64,000 nucleotides of DNA from an uncultured Opitutia bacterium (GTDB taxonomy: Bacteria > Verrucomicrobiota > Verrucomicrobiia > Opitutales > Opitutaceae). The DNA is taken from assembly GCA_903900845.1 (NCBI GenBank), contig CAIUOU010000110.1, positions 62,001 to 126,000 of the forward strand, given 5' to 3'. A program made the translations under genes and the position numbers. Every line of letters begins with the position of its first letter. Positions within the stretch are counted from its first letter, which is position 1. The notes under the pieces were generated by a model. It was not told the DNA's origin and made no database searches. It worked only from the letters and a program-made list of their open reading frames with translations. Of the stretch, positions 48,420-57,705 are shown in pieces.

Positions 48420-48965
48420 CTAGAAGAGTTTCTCGCGCGGAAGATCGCGCAGGAGCGGTGACTGGGTGTCGCGGGCAGACAGGAGCGGCTGCGTGGTCGG
48501 CCAGGCGATGCCGACGTCGGGGTCGTCCCAGCGGAAGCCGATTTCATCCTTGGGCGCGTACAAGTCCGTGCACTTGTAGTGGAAGAGCGCGTTTTCGCTG
48601 GTGACGACAAACCCGTGCGCGAACCCGGGAGGCACCCAGAACTGCCGCTTGTTTTCGGCGGAGAGGGTCACGCCAAACCATTTGCCGAACGTCGGCGAGG
48701 CGCGGCGGAGGTCGACGACCACGTCCCAGACCTCCCCTTGCCAGACCGAGACCAGCTTGCCCTGGGGATTGGGGTTTTGCGCGTGCATGCCCCGCAGGGT
48801 GTGGCGGCAGGAGAAGGAGAAATTATCCTGCATGAATTCCAGCGCGATCCCCGCCTGCCGGTAGCGGGTGCGATTGTATGACTCGACGAAGAACCCGCGC
48901 GGGTCACCGAAAACCTTGGGTTCGATGATGAGGGGGCCCTCGAGCGGGCAGGGGAGGATGTTCAT
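48420..48965 (-). CDS. rfbC: dTDP-4-dehydrorhamnose 3,5-epimerase
   Basis: EPKVFGDPRGFFVESYN; FMQDNFSFSCRHTLRGMHAQNPNPQGKLVSVWQGEVWDVVVDLRRASPTFGKW; WVPPGFAHGFVV. Confidence 0.97.
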   Translation of the reverse strand: MNILPCPLEGPLIIEPKVFGDPRGFFVESYNRTRYRQAGIALEFMQDNFSFSCRHTLRGMHAQNPNPQGKLVSVWQGEVWDVVVDLRRASPTFGKWFGVTLSAENKRQFWVPPGFAHGFVVTSENALFHYKCTDLYAPKDEIGFRWDDPDVGIAWPTTQPLLSARDTQSPLLRDLPREKLF

Positions 48966-49041
48966 GGTCGCGCGTGCGGCTGGTGGCGGAGGCAACCTTT
49001 TGGCGCGGGAACCGACAAGGTCGATTTCCCGCCCGTTCGGC

Positions 49042-49794
49042 TCACTTCCTCCGGTAGTCCCCGCGGCTGAAATACTTTTCCAACCAGACGTAGGCGCAGA
49101 TGAAGAAATAGCGGCTGCCCATCTCCTTGATCTTGAGCTTGGCGACCCCGTGCCGGCGGTTGCGCCACGAGATCGGGGTGATCGCGTAGGAATAGCCTCG
49201 GACGATCGCTTTGAGCGGGATCTCGACGGTGAGGTTGAAGTGCGGCGCGAGGAACGGGCGGCAGCCGTCGATCACCGTGCGACGGTAGGCCTTGAAGGCG
49301 TTCGTGGTGTCGTTGAGCGGGATGTTGAAGCCGATCCGCACGAGTAGATTCGCGAGGCGGTTAACCAGAAGTTTCACCCTGGGATAGTCGTGCACGCTGC
49401 CGCCGGACACGAAGCGACTCCCGAACGCGCAGTCGTAACCTTGGTTGAGCAGCCGCCAGTAGGTCACGGCGTCCTGGGGTGAGTCGGACGCGTCGGCCAT
49501 CATCACCACGACGGCGTCGCCGCGGCTGTGGTCAATTCCCCAGACGACGGCGCGGCCGAAACCGTGCGTGCCACTTTCGTTACGCGTGGGAGCCAGCGCG
49601 GGGTGGCGGGCCTTTAGTTCCTGCAGGACCTCCCACGTGCGGTCGCGGCTGCCGTCGTCCACCACCACGATCTCGTGCGGCACGCCTTCACGCTCTAGAT
49701 GCGCGGTGAGGCTGGCGAGGGTCGGGGGCAGGGACTCCTCCTCGTCGCGTGCGGGGATCACGACGGAGAGCAGGGTGAGAGGGCCGCCTGGCAT
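49042..49794 (-). CDS. Glycosyltransferase family 2 (dolichol-phosphate mannose synthase-like)
   Basis: LLSVVIPARDEEESLPPTLASL; EIVVVDDGSRDRTWEVL; VVVMMADASDSPQDAV; SWRNRRHGVAKLKIKEMGSRYF. Confidence 0.92.
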   Translation of the reverse strand: MPGGPLTLLSVVIPARDEEESLPPTLASLTAHLEREGVPHEIVVVDDGSRDRTWEVLQELKARHPALAPTRNESGTHGFGRAVVWGIDHSRGDAVVVMMADASDSPQDAVTYWRLLNQGYDCAFGSRFVSGGSVHDYPRVKLLVNRLANLLVRIGFNIPLNDTTNAFKAYRRTVIDGCRPFLAPHFNLTVEIPLKAIVRGYSYAITPISWRNRRHGVAKLKIKEMGSRYFFICAYVWLEKYFSRGDYRRK

Positions 49795-49805
49795 CTTTTC
49801 GCGGG

Positions 49806-50870
49806 TCACAGGGGGGCTGAGGTCTCCAGCCAACGCGTATGACAGCGGGCGTGGTCGGCGATCTCGGTCAGGATGGCCTCGGTCGAAATCGCCGGCTGCC
49901 AATTCCACAGGCGCGTGGCCTTGGCGTGATCCAGCACGATCCAGGGGATGTCGAAAGGCCGGGGCGTCCCGTCCACGCCAACCTCATGCGGTCCGAGATG
50001 GGTGGAGCACCAGTCGCTGAGTTGGCGCAGCGACCTCGCTGAGGCGGCGCCACCGGAGAAATTCGCGAGGCGGTCGCCCGGTCCCACCTTGGGAGCCGCC
50101 ATCTGGCGCGTGAGCACCGGTATGAGATCGCGCGGATGCAGGCAGTCGCGCACCTGATACCCGTGGCCCCCGAAGCCGAGGTAGCGCAGGGGGCGGCGCT
50201 GCAGCCACGAATTGATCCAGTAGGCGAAGATGCCTTGATCGGGGCGACCGAACTGACCCGCGCCGGCCAGCACGCCGCAGCGGTTGACGAACACCGGGAG
50301 GCCGAATGTTTCGCCGTACTCGAGCGCAAGTACCTCGCTCGCGAGCTTCGTGGCCCCGTAAAGTGAGATTGGGGCGCCGGTGGGAAACTCCTCGGTGATG
50401 CCCCCGGGCGCGAGTCCTCGCGCCGACGCCTCCGCCACAGGAGCGAAGGCGTTGTTGCGCACACCCATGGGCAGTTCCGCCAGGGCGGGGATCGAGTAGA
50501 CGCGACTGGTGCTTAGCAGAATGAAGCCAGCGCGGTGGTGCTTGCAGTACTCCAGCACGTTCACGGTGCCGCCGAGGTTGTGCTCCACGAGCTGCCGTGA
50601 GCTGGTGCGACCGTCGACCCCAGCCAGCACGCTCGGGTTGGCGGCGGCGTCGATAACCCAGTCCGCCGGCGGCAGCGCATCGAGGTCGCTCGCCGCGCGC
50701 AGATCGGCGTGGAACAGCTTCACCCCTAGCCGTTTCAACTCCTCGCGGTTCGTCTCGCTCCCGGGACGGATGAAGTTGTCGAACCCGGCCACCTGATGTC
50801 CCGCCGCGCCGAGCGCCCGTGCGAGCGTGCCGCCCACAAAGCCGCAGACACCGGAGATCAGGATGCGCAT
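49806..50870 (-). CDS. NAD-dependent epimerase (CDP-paratose 2-epimerase-like)
   Basis: MRILISGVCGFVGGTLARALGAAGHQVAGFDNFIRPGSETN; VIDAAANPSVLAGVDG; LSTSRVYSI; YQVRDCLHPRDLIPVL. Confidence 0.87.
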   Translation of the reverse strand: MRILISGVCGFVGGTLARALGAAGHQVAGFDNFIRPGSETNREELKRLGVKLFHADLRAASDLDALPPADWVIDAAANPSVLAGVDGRTSSRQLVEHNLGGTVNVLEYCKHHRAGFILLSTSRVYSIPALAELPMGVRNNAFAPVAEASARGLAPGGITEEFPTGAPISLYGATKLASEVLALEYGETFGLPVFVNRCGVLAGAGQFGRPDQGIFAYWINSWLQRRPLRYLGFGGHGYQVRDCLHPRDLIPVLTRQMAAPKVGPGDRLANFSGGAASARSLRQLSDWCSTHLGPHEVGVDGTPRPFDIPWIVLDHAKATRLWNWQPAISTEAILTEIADHARCHTRWLETSAPL

Positions 50871-50928
50871 GAACTCCAAGTGAACCGAATCCGGAAGGAG
50901 CGGGAAGAGCGTTTTTGCTCCGCGCAAA

Positions 50929-51165
50929 GGGGTCAGGGCGTTGAACGTTTTAGAAGCAGGGCGATTTAAACGCCCAACGCCCTGACCCTCTGTAGCCGCC
51001 TTCGAAGGGGTCAGGGCGTTAAATGTTTAGTGGAACGCGAATCCGTCCCTGCGGGTTAAGCTTACAAATATTTCATGTAGCTTTTATGGAACGACTTATG
51101 AGATCCGGACCGTTTGTGTGGCTCGCTGGCGAGAGGCCCGTTTCAACACCTAACGCCCTGACCCC
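50929..51165. repeat. Transposase-less repeat element made of four GGGGTCAGGGCGTT copies (+,-,+,-)
   Basis: 50929-50942 (+), 50976-50988 (-, 13 nt), 51007-51020 (+), 51152-51165 (-); extended similarity GGGGTCAGGGCGTTRRRYGTTKAAA. Confidence 0.88.
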
Positions 51166-52673
51166 TTGGGGGCGGGGCGTGCGACGGGTTTGAATGCGAT
51201 CAGACGCCAGCCGCCGCGGCTGCGCTCTATCTGGCCGATGAATTCGCGGTCTGGTTGGGCCGCGAGCGCGACCAGCGCGGGTTCGACGGCCATTTCGACG
51301 CTGCCGGCCCGCATCACTCCCGGAAGGGCGTTGAGCTGCAGTTTGACGGTGCCCGTTAGTGCGCCCGGGCCTTGGGTAAGGCCACGGACCGCGAAGCCGC
51401 GCAGGTCCTCGGCCGGAGGCGCGCATTCGCAGCTCTTTTCCTCTTCCAGCAATTCACCCTCGGGGATTTCCACACGTAGCGTGCGAAGCGCCGGCGCGGT
51501 CTCGGCAGTGAACACCAACAACAATTCCGCCTTGGTCTTTCCGCCCGTATAGTCGCGCGCAACCACCAAGCGCGGAAAACCCCGGGCGCGCGCGTTGCCC
51601 GCGGCGGAGAGCACGACCGGCTCGCCCGCCGCAAAATCCGGATTCACGCGCCGGAGCCGGATGGCGCCCTCAGCGTCGACCCACGTTGCCAGCAGCGAGC
51701 CGTTGCGCAGGAGCGTCGTCGCGACGCGACCGGCCGGCTTGACTTCATCCAATCGCAGCGGCGCCACGAAACTTCCGCCGGCGTCGGTCGAGAAGCTCGC
51801 CAGCACGCGCGGGTCGGCATCCGCCGCCGTGAACCAAACCACCCCGGTTTGGCCGCCGATGTTCGCCAGTTGCGGACCGTTCACCGGGCAGGCGCTGATT
51901 TTCCATCCATCGACTCCCAGTGGTCGCGGCGCCTCCCACTTCACACCGTCGAAGCGCGCGACGCGGATGTCCCGGATTTCATCCGCGGTGCGCCCACGAT
52001 ACGCGACCAGCGCCGAGCCATCGGGAAACGTGGTCAAGGTCGTCTGGCAGCAATCGCAAACCGACGGATCGACAAGCGTGTCCAGCGCGGAATCACCCAG
52101 GATCCGTGCATAAAGGCGCTGCGCGTCACCGGGGCGGTGCTTGCCTCGCCCATCGAGCCACGCTGCCAGCACGCGGCCGTCCGGCAGGGTGGCAAGCGAG
52201 ACGAACTCCACCGATTCGCTCTCGCGCGTCAGCCGTTCCGGCGTGCTCCACGTGCGGCCTCCGTCGGCGGTGCGGCTGATCCTCGCGTGGTAGCCGTGCC
52301 CGTGCCCGGGGTGCGCGCCGGCGCTGGCGGCGGAAACGGGGTTGTTCACGAACCAGACCACAGTAGCGCGACCGTCTTCCCCGGCTGTCAGCGCGGGAAA
52401 GTCGGCCCAATTCACAAACCAGTCCGGCCCCTGCGCGATCGTCCGCGCCTCGCTCCAACTTTGCTGCTCCGGTCCGCGGGTGGCGAACCGCAGGACGTGA
52501 CCTCCGGGGACCGGTTCAATCCACGTCAGCCAAACCCTACCGTCGGGCGAAACCGCGAGGGATCCTCCGCTGGCGCCCGGGCCGGCCGGATTGGGGATCG
52601 CCTCGACGGTTATGTCCGCGCGCAGCGTGCACGCGAGGAGCGCAAAAAGAAACAGGACGGTGGACAACCTCAT
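51150..52673 (-). CDS. Sialidase/BNR-repeat-like secreted protein
   Basis: Signal peptide MRLSTVLFLFALLACTLRA; VSPDGRVWLTWIEP; ISRTADGGRTWSTPERLT; FSTDAGGSFVAPLRL Asp-box-like motifs. Confidence 0.8.
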   Translation of the reverse strand: MRLSTVLFLFALLACTLRADITVEAIPNPAGPGASGGSLAVSPDGRVWLTWIEPVPGGHVLRFATRGPEQQSWSEARTIAQGPDWFVNWADFPALTAGEDGRATVVWFVNNPVSAASAGAHPGHGHGYHARISRTADGGRTWSTPERLTRESESVEFVSLATLPDGRVLAAWLDGRGKHRPGDAQRLYARILGDSALDTLVDPSVCDCCQTTLTTFPDGSALVAYRGRTADEIRDIRVARFDGVKWEAPRPLGVDGWKISACPVNGPQLANIGGQTGVVWFTAADADPRVLASFSTDAGGSFVAPLRLDEVKPAGRVATTLLRNGSLLATWVDAEGAIRLRRVNPDFAAGEPVVLSAAGNARARGFPRLVVARDYTGGKTKAELLLVFTAETAPALRTLRVEIPEGELLEEEKSCECAPPAEDLRGFAVRGLTQGPGALTGTVKLQLNALPGVMRAGSVEMAVEPALVALAAQPDREFIGQIERSRGGWRLIAFKPVARPAPKGSGR

Positions 52674-53398
52674 CGGCGGCGTTGGAGCAGGGTAACCGTG
52701 AGCAGCAGGACGAAAGAGATGACGAGCAACGTGGCGGCGAACGCATGGGCCTGCGGGTAATTGAGCGCCTGCACCTCGTCGTACAGCGCGATGCTCGCGA
52801 CCCGGGTAACACCGGGCACGGAGCCTCCGATCATCAACACCACACCGAACTCCCCGAGCGTGTGCGCGAAGCCCAGCGTCAGGCCGGCGGCGATCCCGCG
52901 CCACGCCAGCGGCGCGTGGAGCCGTAGAAAAACGCGCAGCGGCGAAGCGCCGAGCGCGCGGCCTGCCTCGAGCAACTCCGGGGACACGCCCCGCAGCGCC
53001 GCCTGAAACGGCTGCACCGCGAACGGGAGCGAGTAGAAAACCGATGCGATCACGAGGCCGGTGAACGAAAACGAGAGCGGCGCCCCGGTGAGCTCCCGCC
53101 ACCAGGTGCCGGGCGGATGTTGCGGCGAGAATGCCACCAGCAGGTAGAAGCCGATCACCGTTGGCGGGAGCACCACCGGCAGCGCGACAAGCGTTTCGAT
53201 CGCGGGCGCGATCCGCCAGCGTGTGCGGTTCAACCAATGCGCGAGCGGCAGTCCGATCACCGCCAGCACAAGCGTCGTCGTCGTCGCGAGGCGCAGCGTC
53301 AGCCCGAGCGCCTCCCACAGGGCGGGTGTGAGCAGGACGGAGGTGGCGACGGGCTCGGACACGGCTCGGAGGCTCGGCGTGCTGGCGTGCCCGCTCAA
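52670..53398 (-). CDS. modB: Molybdate ABC transporter permease
   Basis: LRLATTTTLVLAVIGLPLAHWL; LVALPVVLPPTVIGFYLL; LLEAGRALGASPLRVFLRLHAPLAWRGIAAGLTLGFAHTLGEFGVVLMIGGSVPGVTRVASIALYDEVQ. Confidence 0.93.
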   Translation of the reverse strand: MSGHASTPSLRAVSEPVATSVLLTPALWEALGLTLRLATTTTLVLAVIGLPLAHWLNRTRWRIAPAIETLVALPVVLPPTVIGFYLLVAFSPQHPPGTWWRELTGAPLSFSFTGLVIASVFYSLPFAVQPFQAALRGVSPELLEAGRALGASPLRVFLRLHAPLAWRGIAAGLTLGFAHTLGEFGVVLMIGGSVPGVTRVASIALYDEVQALNYPQAHAFAATLLVISFVLLLTVTLLQRRR

Positions 53399-54309
53399 CG
53401 CTCAACTCGCGCGGCACGGCGTTCCCAGGCGAACAGGAACTGTTGGGCGAATCCCGCGGCGGCGCCGAAGTGCGCCCGACCGAAGCGCGCGACCTGCTCG
53501 GGTTTCCAGCCCCCCAGCCCGTAGCGTCCGGCGAGCGCGCGCAGAATCCACACGTCCACGGGAAACGCCTCCAGCCGGCCCGCTCCGAACAGCAGTGCGC
53601 AGTCGGCGATCTTCTCTCCCACGCCGGGCAGCCCCCTCAGGCGTTCCTGGGCGGCCGTGTGCGGCAGCGCCTCCGTTTCCTCGATCCAGCCTGGACGCTC
53701 CGCGAGAAAACGCGCGGCTGCGGCGATGTGCCGCGCCCGGAAACCGAGCAGGCACGCGCGCAGATCACGTTCGGGGATCCGCGCCAGCTCGGTCCAGGTG
53801 GGAAGCCGGTGCAGGCTCACGGGCGTGGCGTTGCCCGGCAACTCGACGACGGCCAGCGGCGCGCCGTGCCTTTCCGCTAGAAGCTCGAGCATGCGTTTGA
53901 TCTGCACGATCTGCTTCATGGCGCTGCACATGAAGCCGAGCAGGGTTTCGCCGAGCGGCTGGCGCAGGATCCGCAACCCGGGAAAAGCCGCCAATGCGCC
54001 GGCCAGGTGCGGATCGCTTCGCCAGGGCAATGCGTCCGTCAGCGCCGTGAAGTCCGTACCGGTCGCGAGGTAAGGTTCGAGCGCCTCGCCGGTCTCCGCC
54101 GCCAACGGCACGGGCGCGCACCACTCGAGCCGCCCGCCCTGACCCGCGCGCACGCGCGCAACGTTGCCCGACCAAACGCCGAGCCATGAGCCGTCGTCGC
54201 ACGCGTTCCACCGGAACGCCTGCCCGCCGTCGAGCAATTCACCGATGACGTCGGCGCGCATCGGAGCGGTCAGGCCCGCGACCGGCCGCCAATCGCTCCA
54301 AGGGGTCAC
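53395..54309 (-). CDS. 8-oxoguanine DNA glycosylase-like (OGG1/AlkA HhH-GPD) protein
   Basis: GELLDGGQAFRWNACDDGSWLGVWSG (OGG N-domain-like); LRGLPGVGEKIADCALLFGAGRLEAFPVDVWILRAL (HhH-GPD with K...D). Confidence 0.87.
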   Translation of the reverse strand: MTPWSDWRPVAGLTAPMRADVIGELLDGGQAFRWNACDDGSWLGVWSGNVARVRAGQGGRLEWCAPVPLAAETGEALEPYLATGTDFTALTDALPWRSDPHLAGALAAFPGLRILRQPLGETLLGFMCSAMKQIVQIKRMLELLAERHGAPLAVVELPGNATPVSLHRLPTWTELARIPERDLRACLLGFRARHIAAAARFLAERPGWIEETEALPHTAAQERLRGLPGVGEKIADCALLFGAGRLEAFPVDVWILRALAGRYGLGGWKPEQVARFGRAHFGAAAGFAQQFLFAWERRAARVER

Positions 54310-54779
54310 GGCGCCGGCTTTTCCCACAGGAAGCTCTTGTGCTCGGCGAGGAGCCGGCCGTTGCCGTCGAAAAAGGAGATTTTCCAGGCGACCGGATTCG
54401 CGCGACTTCCACCCGGCCAGGCCGTTCCGGTGAGCCCGAGCTGAAACGCGGTTTCGCCCGCGGGCACGTTGGCGCGGAACTGGAACGTCACCGGGGTCGG
54501 TGCATCCGGGCGAATCACCTGCAACTCGAAGCGCGCTCCGTTCGCCGGGGAGACGGTGCGCACGCGGCTCAGAAAGTAATACCCTTCTCTCGTCCCCGGG
54601 CTCGTCCGCAGGACCGTCGTTCCGGCGCCGGGCTCGGCCGTGCCGAAGTACTCCCCGATCCGGTCGAATGCCGAAGCCTCCTGCCACGCAGGCCAGATGC
54701 GCACGAACTCCGCGCCGGCTGCCGGTGCGCGCGCGGCGGCAAGCAGCGCGACGGCGAGTAACAGCGGGCGGGCGATCAT
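54306..54779 (-). CDS. Hypothetical secreted protein
   Basis: Signal peptide MIARPLLLAVALLAAARAPAAGA; 4-nt overlap with the downstream glycosylase gene. Confidence 0.65.
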   Translation of the reverse strand: MIARPLLLAVALLAAARAPAAGAEFVRIWPAWQEASAFDRIGEYFGTAEPGAGTTVLRTSPGTREGYYFLSRVRTVSPANGARFELQVIRPDAPTPVTFQFRANVPAGETAFQLGLTGTAWPGGSRANPVAWKISFFDGNGRLLAEHKSFLWEKPAP

Positions 54780-54831
54780 GAGCGGAACCGTGCGTTCCGG
54801 CCGCGTTCTCGGCAAGCTCCAGGCGGGGCGT

Positions 54832-56454
54832 TCAGTCACGGAGTTCGATCAATTGGAAACGGTGAAGTCCGAGCGGCGAGGGTTCCCAACCGCGGACCGA
54901 GGGATGAATAAGGTAGGTCCGGCTCCCAAAGACGAGCGGAGTGACCGGTACCTCCTGCAGCAGCAGCGCCTCGGCGCGCTGGAACAGCTCGAGCCGTTGC
55001 GCGGCGTCCGCCGTGCGCTCGGTTTCCGTGATCAACTGGTCGTAGGCGGCGCTGGCCCAGCCGGTCCAGTTGTTGCCGCCGTCGCCGCGGAAGAGACCGA
55101 GGAAAGTGAGCGGATCCGGGTAGTCGCCGGTCCAGCCCATCAGGCCGATGACGTGCTGCTTCGACTGTTGGTTCTGCACCCACGTCTTCTGCTCGAAGGG
55201 CTCGATCGTGCTCCGCACCCCCAGCTCCTTCAGCCACATGGCCTGGATCGCCTCCATGATCCGAGGATACGTGCTGTCGTTCTGGACCTGCACGGGGAAT
55301 ACCGGCAGGCCGCGGCCCGCCGGGAAGCCCGCCTCGGCGAGCAACGCTCGGGCCGCGTCGACGTCGGTGGTGATCCGCGCGCGGGCGTTGTAGCCGCCGC
55401 AATCCGGCGGGGTGAACGACGAAGCCGCGGCACGGGTGCCCTGAAATACCGCGCGGGAGATCGCTTCGCGGTCGATCGCCAGCGCCAGCGCCCGCCGCAC
55501 CTTCGGGTTGTCCAGCGGCGGACGCGTGACGTTGAAGTTCATATAGGTGACGTTCAGCAGCGGATCGACCCGCAGCGTCTGGGGTGACTCCCGCCGGTAC
55601 GTTTCCACCTTGGATGCGGGGACTGCGAACGTGAGGTGCATCTGGCCGGCGCGGAAATTCAGCTCCTCCACCTCCGCTTTCTCGACCGGCAGGAACACCA
55701 CGCGCTCAAGGCGGTTGGCGGCGTTCTCGCGGTGCTGCGGATTGCGCGCCACCACGAGCCGCGCGTTCGGCCGCCACTCCATGAGGGTGAAGGGTCCGTT
55801 GCCGACATGATTGCCCGGGCGGGTCCACGCGCCGCCGCGTTTCGCCACGGAATCGAATTTCTCCAGCGTCGGTCGGTGGACCGGCAACCATGACGAGTGC
55901 GCGGCCAGCGCCGCGAGGTGCGGCACCGGACGCGTGAGTTCCAGCCGCAGCGTGCGGTCGTCGGGGGCCGACACCCCGACCGCCGCGAAGTCGGCGAGTT
56001 TCCCGGCGTTGAAATCCTCGGCGCCCCGCACCGGCCAGAACATGTAGGAGAGCGAGGCGCCCAGCGCGGGGCTCAGCAGGCGCCGGAATGAGAAGACAAA
56101 GTCGTGCGCGGTCACAGTATCGCCGTTCGACCAGCGGGCGCCCGCCCGCAGCCGGAACGTCCACGTCAGGCCGTCCGCCGACGTCTCCCACGACTCCGCC
56201 ACGCCCGGCAGCGGGCGCGAGGTGCGCTCGTCGAGCACGGTCAGCCCCTCGTGGAGTGCGACGAGCAGAATTTGGTCCGTGTACGCCTCCGCGAGGTGCG
56301 GGTCGAGGTCGGCCGGCTCCGCGCTGTTGCCGACCAGCAGCGTGCGGGTGCGAATTCCCTCAGTGACGGGGGTCTCGCGGCGTCCGCAGCCGGAGAGAGC
56401 GGCGACCAGGGAAATCAGGAACAGCGGGAAAAAAAAGGAGGCGGTCGCGCGCAT
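54832..56454 (-). CDS. Oligopeptide ABC transporter substrate-binding lipoprotein (OppA-like, SBP_bac_5)
   Basis: Lipobox LVAALSGCG; GNSAEPADLDPHLAEAYTDQILLVALHEGLTVLD; GLTWTFRLRAGARWSNGDTVTAHDFVFSFRRLL. Confidence 0.93.
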   Translation of the reverse strand: MRATASFFFPLFLISLVAALSGCGRRETPVTEGIRTRTLLVGNSAEPADLDPHLAEAYTDQILLVALHEGLTVLDERTSRPLPGVAESWETSADGLTWTFRLRAGARWSNGDTVTAHDFVFSFRRLLSPALGASLSYMFWPVRGAEDFNAGKLADFAAVGVSAPDDRTLRLELTRPVPHLAALAAHSSWLPVHRPTLEKFDSVAKRGGAWTRPGNHVGNGPFTLMEWRPNARLVVARNPQHRENAANRLERVVFLPVEKAEVEELNFRAGQMHLTFAVPASKVETYRRESPQTLRVDPLLNVTYMNFNVTRPPLDNPKVRRALALAIDREAISRAVFQGTRAAASSFTPPDCGGYNARARITTDVDAARALLAEAGFPAGRGLPVFPVQVQNDSTYPRIMEAIQAMWLKELGVRSTIEPFEQKTWVQNQQSKQHVIGLMGWTGDYPDPLTFLGLFRGDGGNNWTGWASAAYDQLITETERTADAAQRLELFQRAEALLLQEVPVTPLVFGSRTYLIHPSVRGWEPSPLGLHRFQLIELRD

Positions 56455-56569
56455 GAACCTGCATGGAACGCGCGACCCTTCGCGGCGCAAAGGAGTTTTC
56501 CGGCGGCCCGGCGAGGCAGGGACCACTGCGGGCTCGCGGCCGAACCTTCCGCCCTGCTTTGGTGTTGGC

Positions 56570-57688
56570 ATGAGAATCCTCCCTTGGTTTTGCGCGGCCC
56601 TGATCGTCGCGGCGGGTGCTCTGCGTGGCGCCGAGCCCGTCCGGATCGGCCTGTTCATGTCCATCACCGGTCGCGACGCCTCCTTCGGCGAGGCTTCGTT
56701 GCGCGGCGCGCGCCTCGCGGTTGAGCAGGTGAACGCGGCTGGCGGTGTGCTGGGCCGCCGGCTCGAGTTGGTGGTGGAGGACAACCGTTCGCTCGCCGGG
56801 GAGTCCGCCACCGCCGCCAAGAAGCTTATCACCCGCGACCGCGTGGTCGCGCTGGTCGGCGAATGCTCGTCGGCCCGAACCCTTGAGGCCGCGCCCGTCG
56901 CGCAGGCGGCCGGTGTGCCGCTGGTCACTCCCGCCTCGACGAGCCCGAAGGTGACCGCGGTGGGGGACGCGATTTTCCGAGTGTGCTTCATCGATCCGTT
57001 CCAAGGCGAGGTGCTGGCTTCCTTCGCCCGAAAACGGCTCGGGACGAAACGCGCGGCGCTGCTGATCGACGCGGGTTCGCCGTACTCGACGGGGCTGGCG
57101 GAGAGTTTTTCCCGGGTGTTCGCGTCGCTTGGCGGCGAGGTGGTGGCGACCCAGCGGTATTCCGGGGCCGACACCGATTTCCGCGCGCAGCTCACCGCGA
57201 TTCGCGCGGCGCGCGCCGACGCGATCTTCCTCCCCGGTTACTACGTGGCGGCCGGCCTGGTGGCGCGGCAGGCGCGCGAACTCGGTCTCACCGCGACCCT
57301 GCTGGGTGGTGACGGCTTCGAGGCTCCCCAGTTGCTGGAGATCGGGGGCGAGGCGCTCGAGGGCGTCCATTACTCGACGCATTTTTCCCCGGAGAGCGCG
57401 TCGCCCGCCTCGCGTCGCTTGGTGGAAGCGTACCGTGCGCGGCATGGCGAGGCCCCCAACGGACTCGCGGCGCTGTCGTACGACGCGGTCGCGCTGGTGG
57501 CGGATGGCATCCGGCGCGCGGGCTCCACGGAGGCAAAGGCCTTGCGGGGCGCGCTGGCGGTCACGCGTGATTTCCCCGGCGCGACAGGAGCGACGACCCT
57601 GGACGCGCGTCGGGACGCGCTGAAGGAGGCGGCGATCATGAAGGTTGCCGGCGGCAAAATCGTCTTCGTCGAGTCCGTGCGTCCCTGA
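56570..57688 (+). CDS. Branched-chain amino acid-type ABC transporter substrate-binding protein (LivJ-like)
   Basis: Signal peptide; PVRIGLFMSITGRDASFGEASLRGARLAVEQVNAAGGVLGRRLELVVEDNRS; LIDAGSPYSTGLAESFSRVF. Confidence 0.92.
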   Translation: MRILPWFCAALIVAAGALRGAEPVRIGLFMSITGRDASFGEASLRGARLAVEQVNAAGGVLGRRLELVVEDNRSLAGESATAAKKLITRDRVVALVGECSSARTLEAAPVAQAAGVPLVTPASTSPKVTAVGDAIFRVCFIDPFQGEVLASFARKRLGTKRAALLIDAGSPYSTGLAESFSRVFASLGGEVVATQRYSGADTDFRAQLTAIRAARADAIFLPGYYVAAGLVARQARELGLTATLLGGDGFEAPQLLEIGGEALEGVHYSTHFSPESASPASRRLVEAYRARHGEAPNGLAALSYDAVALVADGIRRAGSTEAKALRGALAVTRDFPGATGATTLDARRDALKEAAIMKVAGGKIVFVESVRP

Positions 57689-57705
57689 TCGATTCGAATG
57701 ATTTC

